From assembly GCF_022533585.1 (NCBI RefSeq), contig NZ_CP092827.1:4070001-4134000 (forward strand): 64,000 nt of DNA, in the 5' to 3' direction. The notes beneath the pieces were generated by a model. The model was given only the letters and a program-made list of their open reading frames with translations, was not told the origin of the DNA and made no database searches. Shown piece by piece: positions 32,361 through 42,388 of this stretch. Made by a program: the position numbers and the translations under genes. This DNA comes from Pseudomonas sp. LS.1a (GTDB lineage: Bacteria; Pseudomonadota; Gammaproteobacteria; Pseudomonadales; Pseudomonadaceae). Each line of letters starts with the position of its first letter. Position 1 is the stretch's first letter.

Positions 32361-34595
32361 TCAAATACGCCGCGCGGCGTAACGCTTGAGCATGCTCGGG
32401 ACATCGAGAATCAACGCGATGCGACCGTCACCGGTGATGGTGGCCCCGGACATGCCCGGGGTGCCCTGCAGCATCTTGCCCAGCGGCTTGATTACCACTT
32501 CCTCCTGGCCAACCAGTTGATCGACGACAAAGCCGATACGCTGGGTGCCGACCGACAGGATCACCACGTGGCCCTCGTGCTGCTCTTCGTGCACCTGGCC
32601 CTGGACCAGCCAGCGCTTGAGGTAGAACAGCGGCAGCGCCTTGTCACGCACGATCACCACTTCCTGGCCGTCGACCACGTTGGTGCGCGACAGGTCGAGG
32701 TGGAAGATTTCGTTGACGTTGACCAGCGGGAAAGCGAACGCCTGGTTGCCCAGCATCACCATCAGGGTGGGCATGATCGCCAGGGTCAGCGGCACCTTGA
32801 TGACGATCTTCGAGCCCTGGCCCTTGGCCGAGAAGATGTTGATCGAGCCGTTGAGCTGGGAGATCTTGGTCTTCACCACATCCATGCCCACGCCACGACC
32901 GGACACGTCGGAAATCTCGGTCTTGGTCGAGAAGCCCGGGGCGAAGATCAGGTTGTAGCAGTCCGACTCGCTCAGGCGATCGGCGGCGTCCTTGTCCATC
33001 AGGCCCTTTTCCACGGCCTTGGCGCGCAGGATGTTGGGGTCCATGCCCTTGCCGTCGTCAGAGATCGACAGCAGGATGTGGTCGCCTTCCTGTTCGGCCG
33101 ACAGCACCACGCGGCCGGTGCGCGCCTTGCCGGAAGCTTCACGCTCATCGGGCATTTCCACGCCATGGTCGACGGCGTTGCGCACCAGGTGCACCAACGG
33201 GTCGGCCAGGGCCTCGACCAGGTTCTTGTCGAGGTCGGTCTCTTCGCCTACCAGCTCCAGGTTGATCTCTTTCTTCAGCTGGCGAGCCAGGTCGCGAACC
33301 AGACGCGGGAAGCGGCCGAAGACTTTCTTGATCGGCTGCATGCGGGTTTTCATGACCGCGGTCTGCAGGTCGGCGGTGACCACGTCGAGGTTGGACACGG
33401 CCTTGGACATGGCCTCGTCGCCGCTGTTCAGGCCCAGGCGCACCAGGCGGTTACGCACCAGCACCAGTTCGCCGACCATGTTCATGATCTCGTCCAGACG
33501 CGCGGTATCGACCCGCACGGTGGTTTCTGCTTCGCTGACGCCATGCTTGTCGGCGGCCGGAGCCGGGGCGCGCGGCGCCGAGGCAGGCTTGCTGGCTGCC
33601 GCCGGTGCCGGTGCCGGTGCCGCAGCTGGCTTGGCTACCAGCTGGCTGTCGGCCTTGGCCGCAGCCTGCGCTTGCACCTTGCCCGCAGCCGGGGCATCGA
33701 CGGCGGCAACATCGCCGCCAAACTTGCCCTTGCCGTGCAACTGGTCCAGCAGCGCCTCGAACTCGTGTTCGCTGATTTCGTCGCCGGCTGCACTGGTGTC
33801 AGCTGCGGCAGGCGCCGGTGCCTTGGCGGCGGGCAAGGCATCGGCCTGGAAGGTGCCCTTGCCATGCAGCTGGTCCAGCAGCGATTCGAATTCAGCGTCG
33901 GTAATTTCGTCGCTGGCCGCTTCCGGCGCGCTGGCAACCGGCTGTGCGGCAACCTCGGCGCTGAACTGGCCTTTGCCGTGCAACTGGTCAAGCAGCGACT
34001 CGAACTCGGCGTCGGTAATTTCGTCACCTTCGCCACTGACGGTTTCGCCCTGCATCTGCTCCTCGGCCGCAGCTTGTGCCTTGACCGCATCGAGCGAATC
34101 GAGCAACTGCTCGAACTCGCTGTCAGTGATGTCCTGCTCCTCGGCCGGCGCCTCGACAACCGGCTCCGGCGCCGCAGCGGCAGGCGCTTCAACGGCTTCG
34201 GCGCCCCCCGGCTCGGCAAGGCGCGACAGCGCCGCCAGCAGCTCGGGGGTGGCTGCGGTCACTTCGGCACGCTCGCGCACCTGGCCAAACATGCTGTTGA
34301 CCGTGTCCAGTGCCTCGAGCACCACATCCATCAGTTCCGCGTCGACCCGGCGCTCACCTTTGCGCAGGACGTCGAACACGTTCTCGGCGATATGGCAGCA
34401 CTCCACCAGCTCGTTCAGCTGAAGGAAGCCGGCGCCCCCTTTTACAGTGTGGAAACCGCGAAAGATCGCATTGAGCAGGTCGGCATCGTCGGGCCGGCTT
34501 TCCAGCTCGACCAGTTGCTCGGACAGTTGCTCAAGAATTTCGCCGGCTTCTACCAGGAAATCCTGGAGGATTTCTTCATCGGCGCCGAAGCTCAT
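32361..34595 (-). CDS. cheA: Chemotaxis histidine kinase CheA
   Basis: The 744-residue protein has the P1 Hpt domain ([20 protein letters not shown], phospho-His near 50), a long repeat-bearing linker (about 130-345), P3 dimerisation ([20 protein letters not shown]), P4 ATPase ([56 protein letters not shown]) and P5 CheW-like domain (about 610-740). It phosphorylates CheY and CheB. Three near-identical copies of [17 protein letters not shown] and one diverged copy lie in the linker, where the CheY-binding P2 domain would be. ATG 34595 follows AAGGAG. Confidence 0.96.
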   Translation of the reverse strand: MSFGADEEILQDFLVEAGEILEQLSEQLVELESRPDDADLLNAIFRGFHTVKGGAGFLQLNELVECCHIAENVFDVLRKGERRVDAELMDVVLEALDTVNSMFGQVRERAEVTAATPELLAALSRLAEPGGAEAVEAPAAAAPEPVVEAPAEEQDITDSEFEQLLDSLDAVKAQAAAEEQMQGETVSGEGDEITDAEFESLLDQLHGKGQFSAEVAAQPVASAPEAASDEITDAEFESLLDQLHGKGTFQADALPAAKAPAPAAADTSAAGDEISEHEFEALLDQLHGKGKFGGDVAAVDAPAAGKVQAQAAAKADSQLVAKPAAAPAPAPAAASKPASAPRAPAPAADKHGVSEAETTVRVDTARLDEIMNMVGELVLVRNRLVRLGLNSGDEAMSKAVSNLDVVTADLQTAVMKTRMQPIKKVFGRFPRLVRDLARQLKKEINLELVGEETDLDKNLVEALADPLVHLVRNAVDHGVEMPDEREASGKARTGRVVLSAEQEGDHILLSISDDGKGMDPNILRAKAVEKGLMDKDAADRLSESDCYNLIFAPGFSTKTEISDVSGRGVGMDVVKTKISQLNGSINIFSAKGQGSKIVIKVPLTLAIMPTLMVMLGNQAFAFPLVNVNEIFHLDLSRTNVVDGQEVVIVRDKALPLFYLKRWLVQGQVHEEQHEGHVVILSVGTQRIGFVVDQLVGQEEVVIKPLGKMLQGTPGMSGATITGDGRIALILDVPSMLKRYAARRI
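33723..34136 (-). repeat. Four-copy repeat in the CheA linker
   Basis: Units at about 33723-33785, 33852-33912, 33969-34026 and a weaker one at 34088-34136 encode the peptide [34 protein letters not shown] (twice) and a diverged [13 protein letters not shown]. Spacing is 120-130 bases. These look like short binding motifs in an otherwise Ala/Pro-rich linker. Confidence 0.9.
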
Positions 34596-34607
34596 CAAAG
34601 GTGCTCC

Positions 34608-35396
34608 TTAAAAACCCAGGCTGGACAGCAGATCATCGACATCGTCCTGACCGGACACGACGTCTTCACGCTTATCGGCATGAATCTGCGGACCTTCACC
34701 CCGAGTCGGATGTTTTTCTAGATCTTTTTCTGCGCGCAGTTGATCGTGGTCATGCTGGATACCGGCAAAACGGTCGACCTGGCTGGCCATCAGCACCAGT
34801 TTGAGCAGGTTGCTTTCCACCTCGGTGACCAGGTTGGTGACGCGCTTGATCACCTGACCGGTCAGGTCCTGATAGTCCTGGGCCAGCAGAATGTCGTTGA
34901 GGTGGCCGGCGACCTTGCGATTACCTTCGGCGCTGTGCGTCAGGAAACTGTCGACGCGCTTGACCAGCTCCCGGAACTCCGGCGCGGCCACTTCACGGCG
35001 CATGAAGCGCTGCCAGTCGGTGCTCAGGGCCTTGGCCTCGCTGGCCAGGTCGTTGAGCACCGGGGTGCTTTCCTCGACCAGGTCCATGGTGCGGTTGGCC
35101 GCGCCCTCGGTGAGCCTGACCACGTACGACAGGCGCTCGGTGGCGTCGGTTATCTGCGACACCTCCTCGGCCTGCGGCATGGTCGGGTCGATCTGGAAAC
35201 TGACGATGGCACTGTGCAGCTCGCGGGTCAGCTTGCCGACTTCCTGGTACAGGCCGCGGTCGCGGGTCTGGTTCAGCTCGTGAATCAGCTGCACCGCCTC
35301 GCCGAAACGGCCCCGCTCCAGGCTTTCGACCAGCTCCTGGGCATGTTTCTTCAGGGTCGATTCGAACTCGCCCAAAGACGTTTGTGATGAATCCAT
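34608..35396 (-). CDS. cheZ: CheY-P phosphatase CheZ
   Basis: The 262-residue, mainly helical protein has the CheZ core with the catalytic glutamine motif LAQDYQDLTGQVIKRVTNLV (about residues 168-187). A C-terminal CheY-binding tail follows (DVVSGQDDVDDLLSSLGF). It dephosphorylates CheY-P. It lies 12 bases upstream of cheA and 20 downstream of cheY. Confidence 0.95.
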   Translation of the reverse strand: MDSSQTSLGEFESTLKKHAQELVESLERGRFGEAVQLIHELNQTRDRGLYQEVGKLTRELHSAIVSFQIDPTMPQAEEVSQITDATERLSYVVRLTEGAANRTMDLVEESTPVLNDLASEAKALSTDWQRFMRREVAAPEFRELVKRVDSFLTHSAEGNRKVAGHLNDILLAQDYQDLTGQVIKRVTNLVTEVESNLLKLVLMASQVDRFAGIQHDHDQLRAEKDLEKHPTRGEGPQIHADKREDVVSGQDDVDDLLSSLGF

Positions 35397-35416
35397 GGCG
35401 CGCCCCCTGACGTGAC

Positions 35417-35791
35417 TCAGCCGTTGACGCGTTCGAAGATCTTCTCGATCTTTTCTTTGAGCACCTGGGCGGTGAACGGCTTGACCACATAGCCGTTGAC
35501 GCCGGCCTGGGCCGCTTCGATGATCTGGTCGCGCTTGGCCTCGGCTGTCACCATCAGTACCGGCATGCCTTTCAGCTTGTCGCTGGCACGCACCTTGCGC
35601 AGCAGGTCGATACCGGACATGCCGGGCATGTTCCAGTCGGTCACCAGGAAGTCGTAATGGCCGTTTTCCAGCATCGGCAGCGCCGTGGTGCCGTCATCGG
35701 CTTCTTCGGTGTTGGTGAAGCCCAGGTCACGCAACAGGTTCTTGATGATCCGCCGCATCGTCGAAAAGTCGTCAACGATGAGGATTTTCAT
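35417..35791 (-). CDS. cheY: Chemotaxis response regulator CheY
   Basis: The 124-residue single receiver domain has the acidic pair DD near 7-8 ([20 protein letters not shown]), phosphoacceptor Asp in [17 protein letters not shown] (about 52), Thr in [12 protein letters not shown] and Lys in VVKPFTAQ. Phospho-CheY binds FliM and reverses the motor. Start ATG 35791; an upstream ATG (35815) would add eight residues. It is 118 bases from fliA. Confidence 0.95.
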   Translation of the reverse strand: MKILIVDDFSTMRRIIKNLLRDLGFTNTEEADDGTTALPMLENGHYDFLVTDWNMPGMSGIDLLRKVRASDKLKGMPVLMVTAEAKRDQIIEAAQAGVNGYVVKPFTAQVLKEKIEKIFERVNG

Positions 35792-35829
35792 GTCTTTGTT
35801 CAAGTAGACCTCCAAGCAGTCTCAAACGC

Positions 35830-35847
35830 GCTCGGCTGCGAGCGCGC
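35830..35847. terminator. Hairpin between fliA and cheY
   Basis: A GCGCTCGG-CT-GCGAGCGC-type stem of about 7-8 base pairs lies between the fliA stop and cheY start in the 118-base gap. No strong T run follows, so it may only partly terminate or may protect RNA ends. Confidence 0.4.
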
Positions 35848-35909
35848 ATTCAATCAAATCGGTGCAACATGGAAAACGCACGTGGAAAACGACTGCAACG
35901 ACTCCGGGC

Positions 35910-36650
35910 TCAACGCGCCCGCCATTCCCCCAGGCGGCTGCGCAGGCGCGCGGCACACTGGCTGTGCAACTGGCTGACCCGCGACTCGCTGACCCCAAGC
36001 ACCTCTCCGATTTCCTTGAGGTTCAGCTCTTCGTCGTAGTACAGCGCCAGTACCAGGCGTTCACGCTCCGGCAGGTTGGCGATGGCCTCGGCCAGGGCAA
36101 CCTGGAAGCGCTCGTCCTCCAGGCCACGCGCAGGCTCGACGTGGCCACTGGCGCCATCCTCATGCAGCCCTTCGTGCTCGCCGTCCTGCAACAGGTCGTC
36201 GAAGCTGAACAGGCGGCTGCCCAGGGTATCGTTCAGGATCCCGTAGTAATCATCGAGACTCAATTGGAGTTCGGCAGCAACTTCATGATCTTTAGCGTCG
36301 CGGCCGGTTCTTGCTTCCACTGCACGCATCGCGTCACTGACCATGCGCGTGTTGCGGTGCACCGAACGCGGTGCCCAGTCACCCTTGCGCACTTCGTCCA
36401 GCATGGCTCCGCGGATGCGGATGCCGGCGTAGGTTTCAAAGCTGGCGCCCTTGCTGGCGTCGTACTTGTTGGCCACTTCCAGCAGGCCGATCATGCCGGC
36501 CTGGATCAGGTCCTCGACCTGCACGTTGGCCGGCAACCGCGCCAGCAGGTGGTAGGCGATGCGCTTGACCAGCGGGGCATAGCGTTCGATCAGCTCGTAC
36601 TGGGCGTCTTTCGACGCCCGGCTGTACATCTTGAAGCCGCTGGCATTCAT
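35910..36650 (-). CDS. fliA: Flagellar sigma factor FliA (sigma-28)
   Basis: The 246-residue sigma factor has region 2 (LVKRIAYHLLARLPANVQVE, DLIQAGMIGLLEVANKYDAS), region 3 (RGAMLDEVRKGDWAPRSVHR) and region 4 (LALYYDEELNLKEIGEVLGV, SRVSQLHSQCAARLRSRL). It directs RNA polymerase to late flagellar and chemotaxis promoters. Start ATG 36650 overlaps the fleN stop (ATGA), implying coupling to fleN. Confidence 0.96.
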   Translation of the reverse strand: MNASGFKMYSRASKDAQYELIERYAPLVKRIAYHLLARLPANVQVEDLIQAGMIGLLEVANKYDASKGASFETYAGIRIRGAMLDEVRKGDWAPRSVHRNTRMVSDAMRAVEARTGRDAKDHEVAAELQLSLDDYYGILNDTLGSRLFSFDDLLQDGEHEGLHEDGASGHVEPARGLEDERFQVALAEAIANLPERERLVLALYYDEELNLKEIGEVLGVSESRVSQLHSQCAARLRSRLGEWRAR

Positions 36651-37480
36651 AGCACAGGTCCCGCGCTGGTGGGCCGCACCAGGCGCTCGACAAAGAACTC
36701 CAGATGGCCGCGCGGGTTGGCCGGCAGCGGCCAGCTGTCGACCTTCTGGGCAATCGCCTTGAAGGCCAGTGCGCACTTGGAGCGCGGGAAGGCTTCGTAG
36801 ACCGCACGCTGCTTCTGCACCGCCTTGCGCACGCACTCGTCATACGGCACGGCACCCACGTACTGCAGGGCAACGTCAAGGAAGCGGTCGGTGACCTTGG
36901 TCAGCTTGGCGAACAGGTTGCGCCCTTCCTGCGGGCTCTGCGCCATGTTGGCCAGCACACGGAAACGGTTCATGCCGTAGTCGCGGTTGAGCAGCTTGAT
37001 CAGGGCGTAGGCATCGGTGATCGAGGTCGGTTCGTCGCATACCACCAGCAGCACTTCCTGGGCGGCGCGAACGAAGCTGACCACCGAGTCGCCGATACCG
37101 GCTGCGGTGTCGATCACCAGCACGTCAAGGTTGTCGCCAACTTCGCTGAACGCCTGGATCAACCCGGCATGCTGGGCCGGGGCCAGGTGCACCATGCTCT
37201 GCGTGCCCGAGGCCGCCGGCACGATGCGCACACCACCCGGGCCCTGCAGCATCACGTCGCGCAGCTCGCAGCGCCCTTCGATGACATCGGCCAGGGTCCG
37301 CTTGGGTGTAAGGCCCAGCAGCACGTCGACATTGGCCAGGCCCAGGTCGGCGTCGAGCAGCATGACCCTGCGGCCAAGCTCGGCCAGCGCCAGGGACAGG
37401 TTCACTGAAACGTTAGTCTTGCCGACGCCACCTTTGCCACCGGTCACGGCGATCACCTGTACGGGATGCATGCTACCCAT
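36647..37480 (-). CDS. fleN: Flagellar number regulator FleN (FlhG)
   Basis: The 277-residue MinD-like ATPase has deviant Walker A VTGGKGGVGKTNVSVNLSLA (about 12-31), DADLGLANVDVLLGL as switch I and LVIDTAAGIGDSVVSFV as Walker B. It restrains FleQ and limits flagella to the normal number at the pole. It lies 93 bases downstream of flhF, its partner in placement. Confidence 0.95.
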   Translation of the reverse strand: MGSMHPVQVIAVTGGKGGVGKTNVSVNLSLALAELGRRVMLLDADLGLANVDVLLGLTPKRTLADVIEGRCELRDVMLQGPGGVRIVPAASGTQSMVHLAPAQHAGLIQAFSEVGDNLDVLVIDTAAGIGDSVVSFVRAAQEVLLVVCDEPTSITDAYALIKLLNRDYGMNRFRVLANMAQSPQEGRNLFAKLTKVTDRFLDVALQYVGAVPYDECVRKAVQKQRAVYEAFPRSKCALAFKAIAQKVDSWPLPANPRGHLEFFVERLVRPTSAGPVL

Positions 37481-37573
37481 GTCTGTTCTTTACCTTGTCT
37501 CGCTGGGACTCAGGCCACACGTAGGGCAATTCTGCGTACCCTTTGGCATAGCTACCTTGCACACGCTTCATCA

Positions 37574-38884
37574 TCAACCCGCTCGCCGTGGGTTGTGATA
37601 GAGATCAGCGAACATGTCGGCCATGGCCTCTTCGCTGGGCTCGTCCTGCTGCTGCACATTGACCGCACGGGTAACCAACTGGTGCCCCCGAGGCAGGTGC
37701 AGGTCGTCAGGAATGCGCGGCCCATCGGTCAGGTAGGCCACTGGCAGTTCATGACTGATGGCAAGACTCAGCACGTCGCCAAGGCTCGCCGTTTCATCGA
37801 GTTTGGTCAGGATGCAGCCGGCCAGGCCGCAGCGCTTGTAGCTGTGGTAGGCGGCGGTCAGCACCTGCTTCTGGCTGGTGGTGGCCAGTACCAGGTAGTT
37901 CTTCGCGGCAATGCCACGCCCAGCCAGGGTTTCCAGCTGCATGCGCAGGGCCGGGTCGCTGGCCTGCAGGCCGGCGGTATCGATCAGCACCACGCGCTTG
38001 CGCAGCAGCGGCTCCAGCGCCGCGGCCAGCGACTGGCCCGGGTCGACATAGGTCACCGGCACGTTGAGGATACGACCCAGGGTCTTGAGCTGCTCCTGGG
38101 CACCAATGCGGAAGCTGTCCATGCTCACCAGCGCCAGGTTCTGCGCGCCGTACTTGAGCACGTAGCGGGCGGCCAGCTTGGCCAGGGTGGTGGTCTTGCC
38201 CATGCCGGCCGGGCCGACCATGGCGATCACCCCGCCCTCTTCGATCGGCTCGATCTCGGGGATTTCGATCATCCGCGCCAGGTGCGCCAGCAGCATGCGC
38301 CAGGCGTGGCGTGGCTCATCGATCTCGGCGGTCAGGTCCAGCAGCTCGCGGGCGATCGGCCCGGACAGGCCGATGCGCTGCAGCCGGCGCCAGACGGTGG
38401 CCTGTTGCGGCTTGCTGCCCTGCAGCTGATTCCAGGCCAGCGAACCGAGCTGCACTTCCAGCAGCTCGCGCAGGCCCGACAGCTCGGAGCGCATGGCATC
38501 GAACAGGCGCGGGTCGACCGGTGCCGACGCAGGGGCTGCAGCAGCGGCCTCGGGAGCATCGACATGGGGTTCGATCAACGGCTCGGCGGCGGTCAGCGAC
38601 TGCCCGGCGAACAATTGGCGGTTGTTGTCGCTGGTGTCCGGGCGGTGGTCCAGCTCGGCCTGGGCAGTGGCGATGCGCGTATGGGTCTTGCGCAGCTCTT
38701 CTTCCAGCTCGGCGTTGGGCACACGCGGGGCCAGGGCGGACAGCTTGTAGTCCAGCGCAGCAGTCAGTTCGACACCGCCGGCGATGCGGCGGTTGCCAAT
38801 GATGGCGGCATCGGCGCCCAGCTCATCGCGGACCAGCTTCATGGCCTGACGCATATCGGCGGCGAAAAATCGCTTAACTTGCAT
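37574..38884 (-). CDS. flhF: Polar flagellum placement GTPase FlhF
   Basis: The 436-residue SRP-type GTPase starts with the FlhF motif MQVKRFFAADMRQAMKLVRD. A variable B domain follows (to about 150), then an NG domain with G1 GPAGMGKTTTLAKLAARYVL, G3 LIDTAGLQASD and G4 TKLDETASLGDVLSLA. It recruits FliF to the pole and fixes flagellar location. It is 11 bases from flhA, on the same strand. Confidence 0.95.
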   Translation of the reverse strand: MQVKRFFAADMRQAMKLVRDELGADAAIIGNRRIAGGVELTAALDYKLSALAPRVPNAELEEELRKTHTRIATAQAELDHRPDTSDNNRQLFAGQSLTAAEPLIEPHVDAPEAAAAAPASAPVDPRLFDAMRSELSGLRELLEVQLGSLAWNQLQGSKPQQATVWRRLQRIGLSGPIARELLDLTAEIDEPRHAWRMLLAHLARMIEIPEIEPIEEGGVIAMVGPAGMGKTTTLAKLAARYVLKYGAQNLALVSMDSFRIGAQEQLKTLGRILNVPVTYVDPGQSLAAALEPLLRKRVVLIDTAGLQASDPALRMQLETLAGRGIAAKNYLVLATTSQKQVLTAAYHSYKRCGLAGCILTKLDETASLGDVLSLAISHELPVAYLTDGPRIPDDLHLPRGHQLVTRAVNVQQQDEPSEEAMADMFADLYHNPRRAG

Positions 38885-38895
38885 TATCCCCTACC

Positions 38896-41025
38896 TCAGC
38901 CGTTAGGGCCCACGGTGGCAACGATGGTGACTTGCTTGTTGTCAGGTATTTCCTGATACGCCAGAACATGCAAATTCGGTACAGCCAGGCGACCGAAACG
39001 CGACAGCATGGCACGGATCGGGCCGGCGACCAGGAGGATGGCCGGCTGGCCCTGCATTTCCTGGCGCTGGGCCGCTTCGATCAACGAACGCTGCAGCTTC
39101 TCGGCCATGCTCGGCTCCAGAAGAACACCATCTTCCTGACCTTGCCCGGCCCTTTGCAGACTATTCAGCAAAATCTGTTCCAACCTTGGCTCCAGGGTAA
39201 TCACTGGCAGCTCCGACTCAACGCCGACAATGCTTTGCACGATGGCGCGACACAATCCGACGCGCACCGCCGCCACCAGCGCGGCGGTATCTTGACTCTT
39301 GCCGGCGTTGTTCGCGATCGCCTCGGCGATACTGCGAATATCGCGCACTGGTACCTGTTCCGACAACAGCGCTTGCAGCACCTTGAGCAGGCCTGACAAG
39401 GAAATGACACCAGGCACCAGTTCTTCTGCAAGTTTAGGCGATGCCTTGGCCAGCACTTGCAGCAGCTGCTGGACCTCTTCGTGGCCGATCAGCTCGTGGC
39501 AGTGCTTCTGCAGGATCTGGTTGAGGTGGGTGGCCACCACGGTACTGGCGTCGACCACGGTGTAGCCCAGCGACTGCGCCTGGGAGCGTTGGCCAACGTC
39601 GATCCACACGGCCTCCAGACCAAACGCCGGGTCACGTGCGGCAATACCGTTGAGGGTACCGAACACCTGCCCCGGGTTGATTGCCAGCTCGCGGTCCGGG
39701 TAGATCTCGGCCTCGGCCAGGATCACCCCCATCAGGGTCAGGCGATAGGCACTGGGCTGCAGGTCGAGGTTGTCGCGGATGTGCACGGTGGGCATGAGGA
39801 AGCCCAGGTCTTGCGACAGCTTCTTGCGCACGCCCTTGATCCGCGCCAGCAGCTGGCCACCCTGGTTGCGATCGACCAGCGGGATCAGCCGGTAGCCAAC
39901 CTCCAGGCCGATCATGTCGATGGGCGTGACGTCGTCCCAGCCCAGTTCCTTGGTCTCCAGTGCGCGCTGCGGCGAGGGCAGCAGGTCCTGCTGGCGCTGC
40001 GCCTCCTGCTGCGCCTGCAGCCTGGCTTTCTGCTGTTTCTTCCACACCAGGTAGGCACCGCCACCGGCCAGCAGGCCGAGGCTGAGGAAGGCCACGTGGG
40101 GCATGCCCGGCACCAGGCCCATGACGATCATCAGCGCGCCGGACACCGCCAGGGCCTTGGGCGAATCGAACATCTGCCGGTTGATCAGCTTGCCCATGTC
40201 CTCGGAGCCCGAGGCCCGGGTAACCATGATCGCGGCAGCGGTGGACAGCAGCAGTGATGGCAATTGCGCCACCAAACCGTCACCGATGGTCAGCAAGGCG
40301 TACACCTTGCCGGCGTCGCCGAAGCTCATGCCGTGCTGCAGCATGCCGATCAGCATGCCGCCGATCAGGTTGATGAACAGGATCAGCAGGCCGGCGATGG
40401 CATCACCGCGGACGAACTTGCTGGCACCGTCCATCGAACCGTAGAACTCGGCTTCCTGCGCCACTTCGGCACGACGGTGCTTGGCCTGGGCCTGGTCGAT
40501 CAGGCCGGCATTGAGGTCGGCGTCGATGGCCATCTGCTTGCCGGGCATGGCGTCGAGGGTGAAACGCGCGCTCACTTCCGAGATACGCCCGGCGCCCTTG
40601 GTCACCACCACGAAGTTGATGATCATGAGGATGGCGAACACCACGCCACCGACCACATAGTTACCGCCGATCACCACCTCGCCGAAGGCCTGGATCACCT
40701 TGCCGGCAGCACCGTGGCCCTCCTGGCCATGCAGCATGACCACCCGGGTGGAGGCCACGTTCAGGGCCAGGCGCAACAGCGTGGCCACCAGCAGGATGGT
40801 GGGGAACGCCGCGAAGTCGAGCGGGCGCAAGGCGTACACGCAGACCAGCAGGACCACGATCGACAGGGCGATGTTGAAGGTGAAGAACACGTCGAGCAGG
40901 AACGGCGGTATCGGCAACATCATCATTGCCAACATCACCAGCAGCAACAGCGGCACACCCAGGTTGCCCCGGCCGAGCCCGGCCAGGTTGTTACGGGCGT
41001 TGCTGATTAACTGAGTGCGATCCAC
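38896..41025 (-). CDS. flhA: Flagellar export apparatus protein FlhA
   Basis: The 709-residue protein has eight N-terminal membrane segments (LGVPLLLLVMLAMMMLPIPP onward) with the FHIPEP-type signature GEVSARFTLDAMPGKQMAID (here ISEVSARFTLDAMPGKQMAI). A large cytoplasmic domain (about 360-709) docks export substrates. Start GTG 41025 (VDRTQLISNARNN) is preferred because an AGAGGA ribosome site precedes it and the family begins with DRTQL; a longer frame would extend 24 residues with no homology. A sigma-54 promoter candidate lies at 41082. Confidence 0.95.
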   Translation of the reverse strand: MDRTQLISNARNNLAGLGRGNLGVPLLLLVMLAMMMLPIPPFLLDVFFTFNIALSIVVLLVCVYALRPLDFAAFPTILLVATLLRLALNVASTRVVMLHGQEGHGAAGKVIQAFGEVVIGGNYVVGGVVFAILMIINFVVVTKGAGRISEVSARFTLDAMPGKQMAIDADLNAGLIDQAQAKHRRAEVAQEAEFYGSMDGASKFVRGDAIAGLLILFINLIGGMLIGMLQHGMSFGDAGKVYALLTIGDGLVAQLPSLLLSTAAAIMVTRASGSEDMGKLINRQMFDSPKALAVSGALMIVMGLVPGMPHVAFLSLGLLAGGGAYLVWKKQQKARLQAQQEAQRQQDLLPSPQRALETKELGWDDVTPIDMIGLEVGYRLIPLVDRNQGGQLLARIKGVRKKLSQDLGFLMPTVHIRDNLDLQPSAYRLTLMGVILAEAEIYPDRELAINPGQVFGTLNGIAARDPAFGLEAVWIDVGQRSQAQSLGYTVVDASTVVATHLNQILQKHCHELIGHEEVQQLLQVLAKASPKLAEELVPGVISLSGLLKVLQALLSEQVPVRDIRSIAEAIANNAGKSQDTAALVAAVRVGLCRAIVQSIVGVESELPVITLEPRLEQILLNSLQRAGQGQEDGVLLEPSMAEKLQRSLIEAAQRQEMQGQPAILLVAGPIRAMLSRFGRLAVPNLHVLAYQEIPDNKQVTIVATVGPNG

Positions 41026-41081
41026 CGCGAGTCCTCTTGATGCAAAACTTTGACGCACAGGGGGCGCCTGGCGCTGGCTTT

Positions 41082-41096
41082 GCAAGAAGCTTTCCA
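41082..41096 (-). promoter_or_regulatory. Candidate sigma-54 promoter of flhA
   Basis: On the minus strand the sequence reads TGGAAA-GCTTC-TTGC, matching the -24 GG and -12 GC with correct spacing, 57 bases from the flhA GTG. Two bases of the -24 box deviate from TGGCAC. Confidence 0.45.
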
Positions 41097-41130
41097 ACTT
41101 TGCTCGACGGGGGATTTATGTTGCCTGTTC

Positions 41131-41226
41131 CAACCTCTTCGCGGGTGAACCCGCTCCCACAGGGACCGAACAGCCTTCAAGGCCTGCTGAGGACCTGTAG
41201 GAGCGGGTTCACCCGCGAAAGGGCCA
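41131..41226. repeat. REP pair, inverted
   Basis: Copies near 41131-41165 and 41193-41226 lie in the flhA-flhB gap, between the flhB stop codon and the flhA promoter candidate. Confidence 0.88.
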
Positions 41227-41243
41227 GAAGCCCTGATGCAAGG

Positions 41244-42386
41244 TCAACTGTCGCGGCGCAGGTCCGGCGGAATCGGCAGGTCATCCTTCAGCGGCTCCGG
41301 CCGCTTGCCCTTGCCAGCCCGGTATTGGCGGATCTGGAACACATAGGCCAGCACCTGCGCCACCGCCAGGTACAGCCCGGCAGGGATTTCCTGCTCAAGT
41401 TCGGTGGAGTAGTAGATCGCCCGCGCCAGGGCCGGCGATTCGAGGATCTGGATCTTGTGCTCCACACCGATTTCGCGAATCTTCAGGGCCATGAAGTCGG
41501 TACCCTTGGCCAGCAGCAACGGCGCCGCCCCACCCTTCTCCGGGTCGTACTGCAGGGCCACCGCATAGTGCGTCGGGTTGGTGATGATCACATCGGCCTG
41601 CGGCACCGCCGCCATCATGCGCCGCTGCGACACCTCGCGCTGTAGCTGGCGAATACGCTGCTTGACCTCGGGCTTGCCCTCGCTGTCCTTGTACTCGTCG
41701 CGGACTTCCTGCTTGGTCATCTTCATTTTCTTGTGCGTCTGCCACAGCTGGAACGGCACGTCCGCCGCAGCAATCAGCAGCAGCCCGGCCGACATCCACA
41801 GCGCACTCCAGCCAACCACCTGCAGGCTGTGGATGATCGCCTGCTCCAGCGGCTCGTTGGCAATCGACAGCAAGGCCTGGCGGTCGTTGACCAGGACCAC
41901 CACGGCCACCACCAGGATCACGAAGAACTTGGCCAGCGCCTTGAGCAGCTCGGTCAGAGCATGCATCGAGAACATGCGCTTGATCCCCGACAACGGGTTC
42001 ATGCGGCTGAACTTGGGCTGCAACAGGCTGCCGGAGAACAGGAAACCGCTCAGGGCGATAGGCGCCACGAAGGAGATCACGAACAACAGGATCAGCACCG
42101 GCTGCGTCGCCCATATCGCCATCTTGCCCGAGGCCAGCAGGAAGGCGCCCATGGCCCGGTCGTCGACGATGATGTCGCGGGTCAGGCTGAAGTTCATGCG
42201 CATCATCTCCAGCAGCGTCTCGGCCAGGTGGCCACCGAACGCCAGCAGGCCACCGGCGCCGGCCAGGGTCACCGCCACCGTGTTCAGCTCCTTGGAGCGC
42301 GCGATCTCGCCTTTCTCGCGGGCATCGCGCTTGCGTTTCTCGGTGGGGTCTTCTGTCTTGTCCTGACCGCTCTCGCTCTCCGCCAT
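41244..42386 (-). CDS. flhB: Flagellar export apparatus protein FlhB
   Basis: The 380-residue protein has four membrane segments (residues about 30-215), a charged N-terminal tail (DKTEDPTEKRKRDAREKGEI) and the autocleavage site in DVIITNPTHYAVALQYDPEK (NPTH near 268). Cleavage there switches export from hook to filament proteins. Full length. It lies 2 bases from fliR, so is translationally coupled. Confidence 0.96.
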   Translation of the reverse strand: MAESESGQDKTEDPTEKRKRDAREKGEIARSKELNTVAVTLAGAGGLLAFGGHLAETLLEMMRMNFSLTRDIIVDDRAMGAFLLASGKMAIWATQPVLILLFVISFVAPIALSGFLFSGSLLQPKFSRMNPLSGIKRMFSMHALTELLKALAKFFVILVVAVVVLVNDRQALLSIANEPLEQAIIHSLQVVGWSALWMSAGLLLIAAADVPFQLWQTHKKMKMTKQEVRDEYKDSEGKPEVKQRIRQLQREVSQRRMMAAVPQADVIITNPTHYAVALQYDPEKGGAAPLLLAKGTDFMALKIREIGVEHKIQILESPALARAIYYSTELEQEIPAGLYLAVAQVLAYVFQIRQYRAGKGKRPEPLKDDLPIPPDLRRDS

Positions 42387-42388
42387 GC

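Noticed and set aside
32154..34721. 855-codon plus-strand frame opposite cheA and cheZ
   Set aside because: It is the complement of the clear CheA coding frame; its protein is His/Gln/Leu-rich low complexity with no recognisable domain.
35792..35909. FliA (sigma-28) promoter upstream of cheY
   Set aside because: A CCGAT-like piece is present but no TAAA-type -35 box lies at the right distance.
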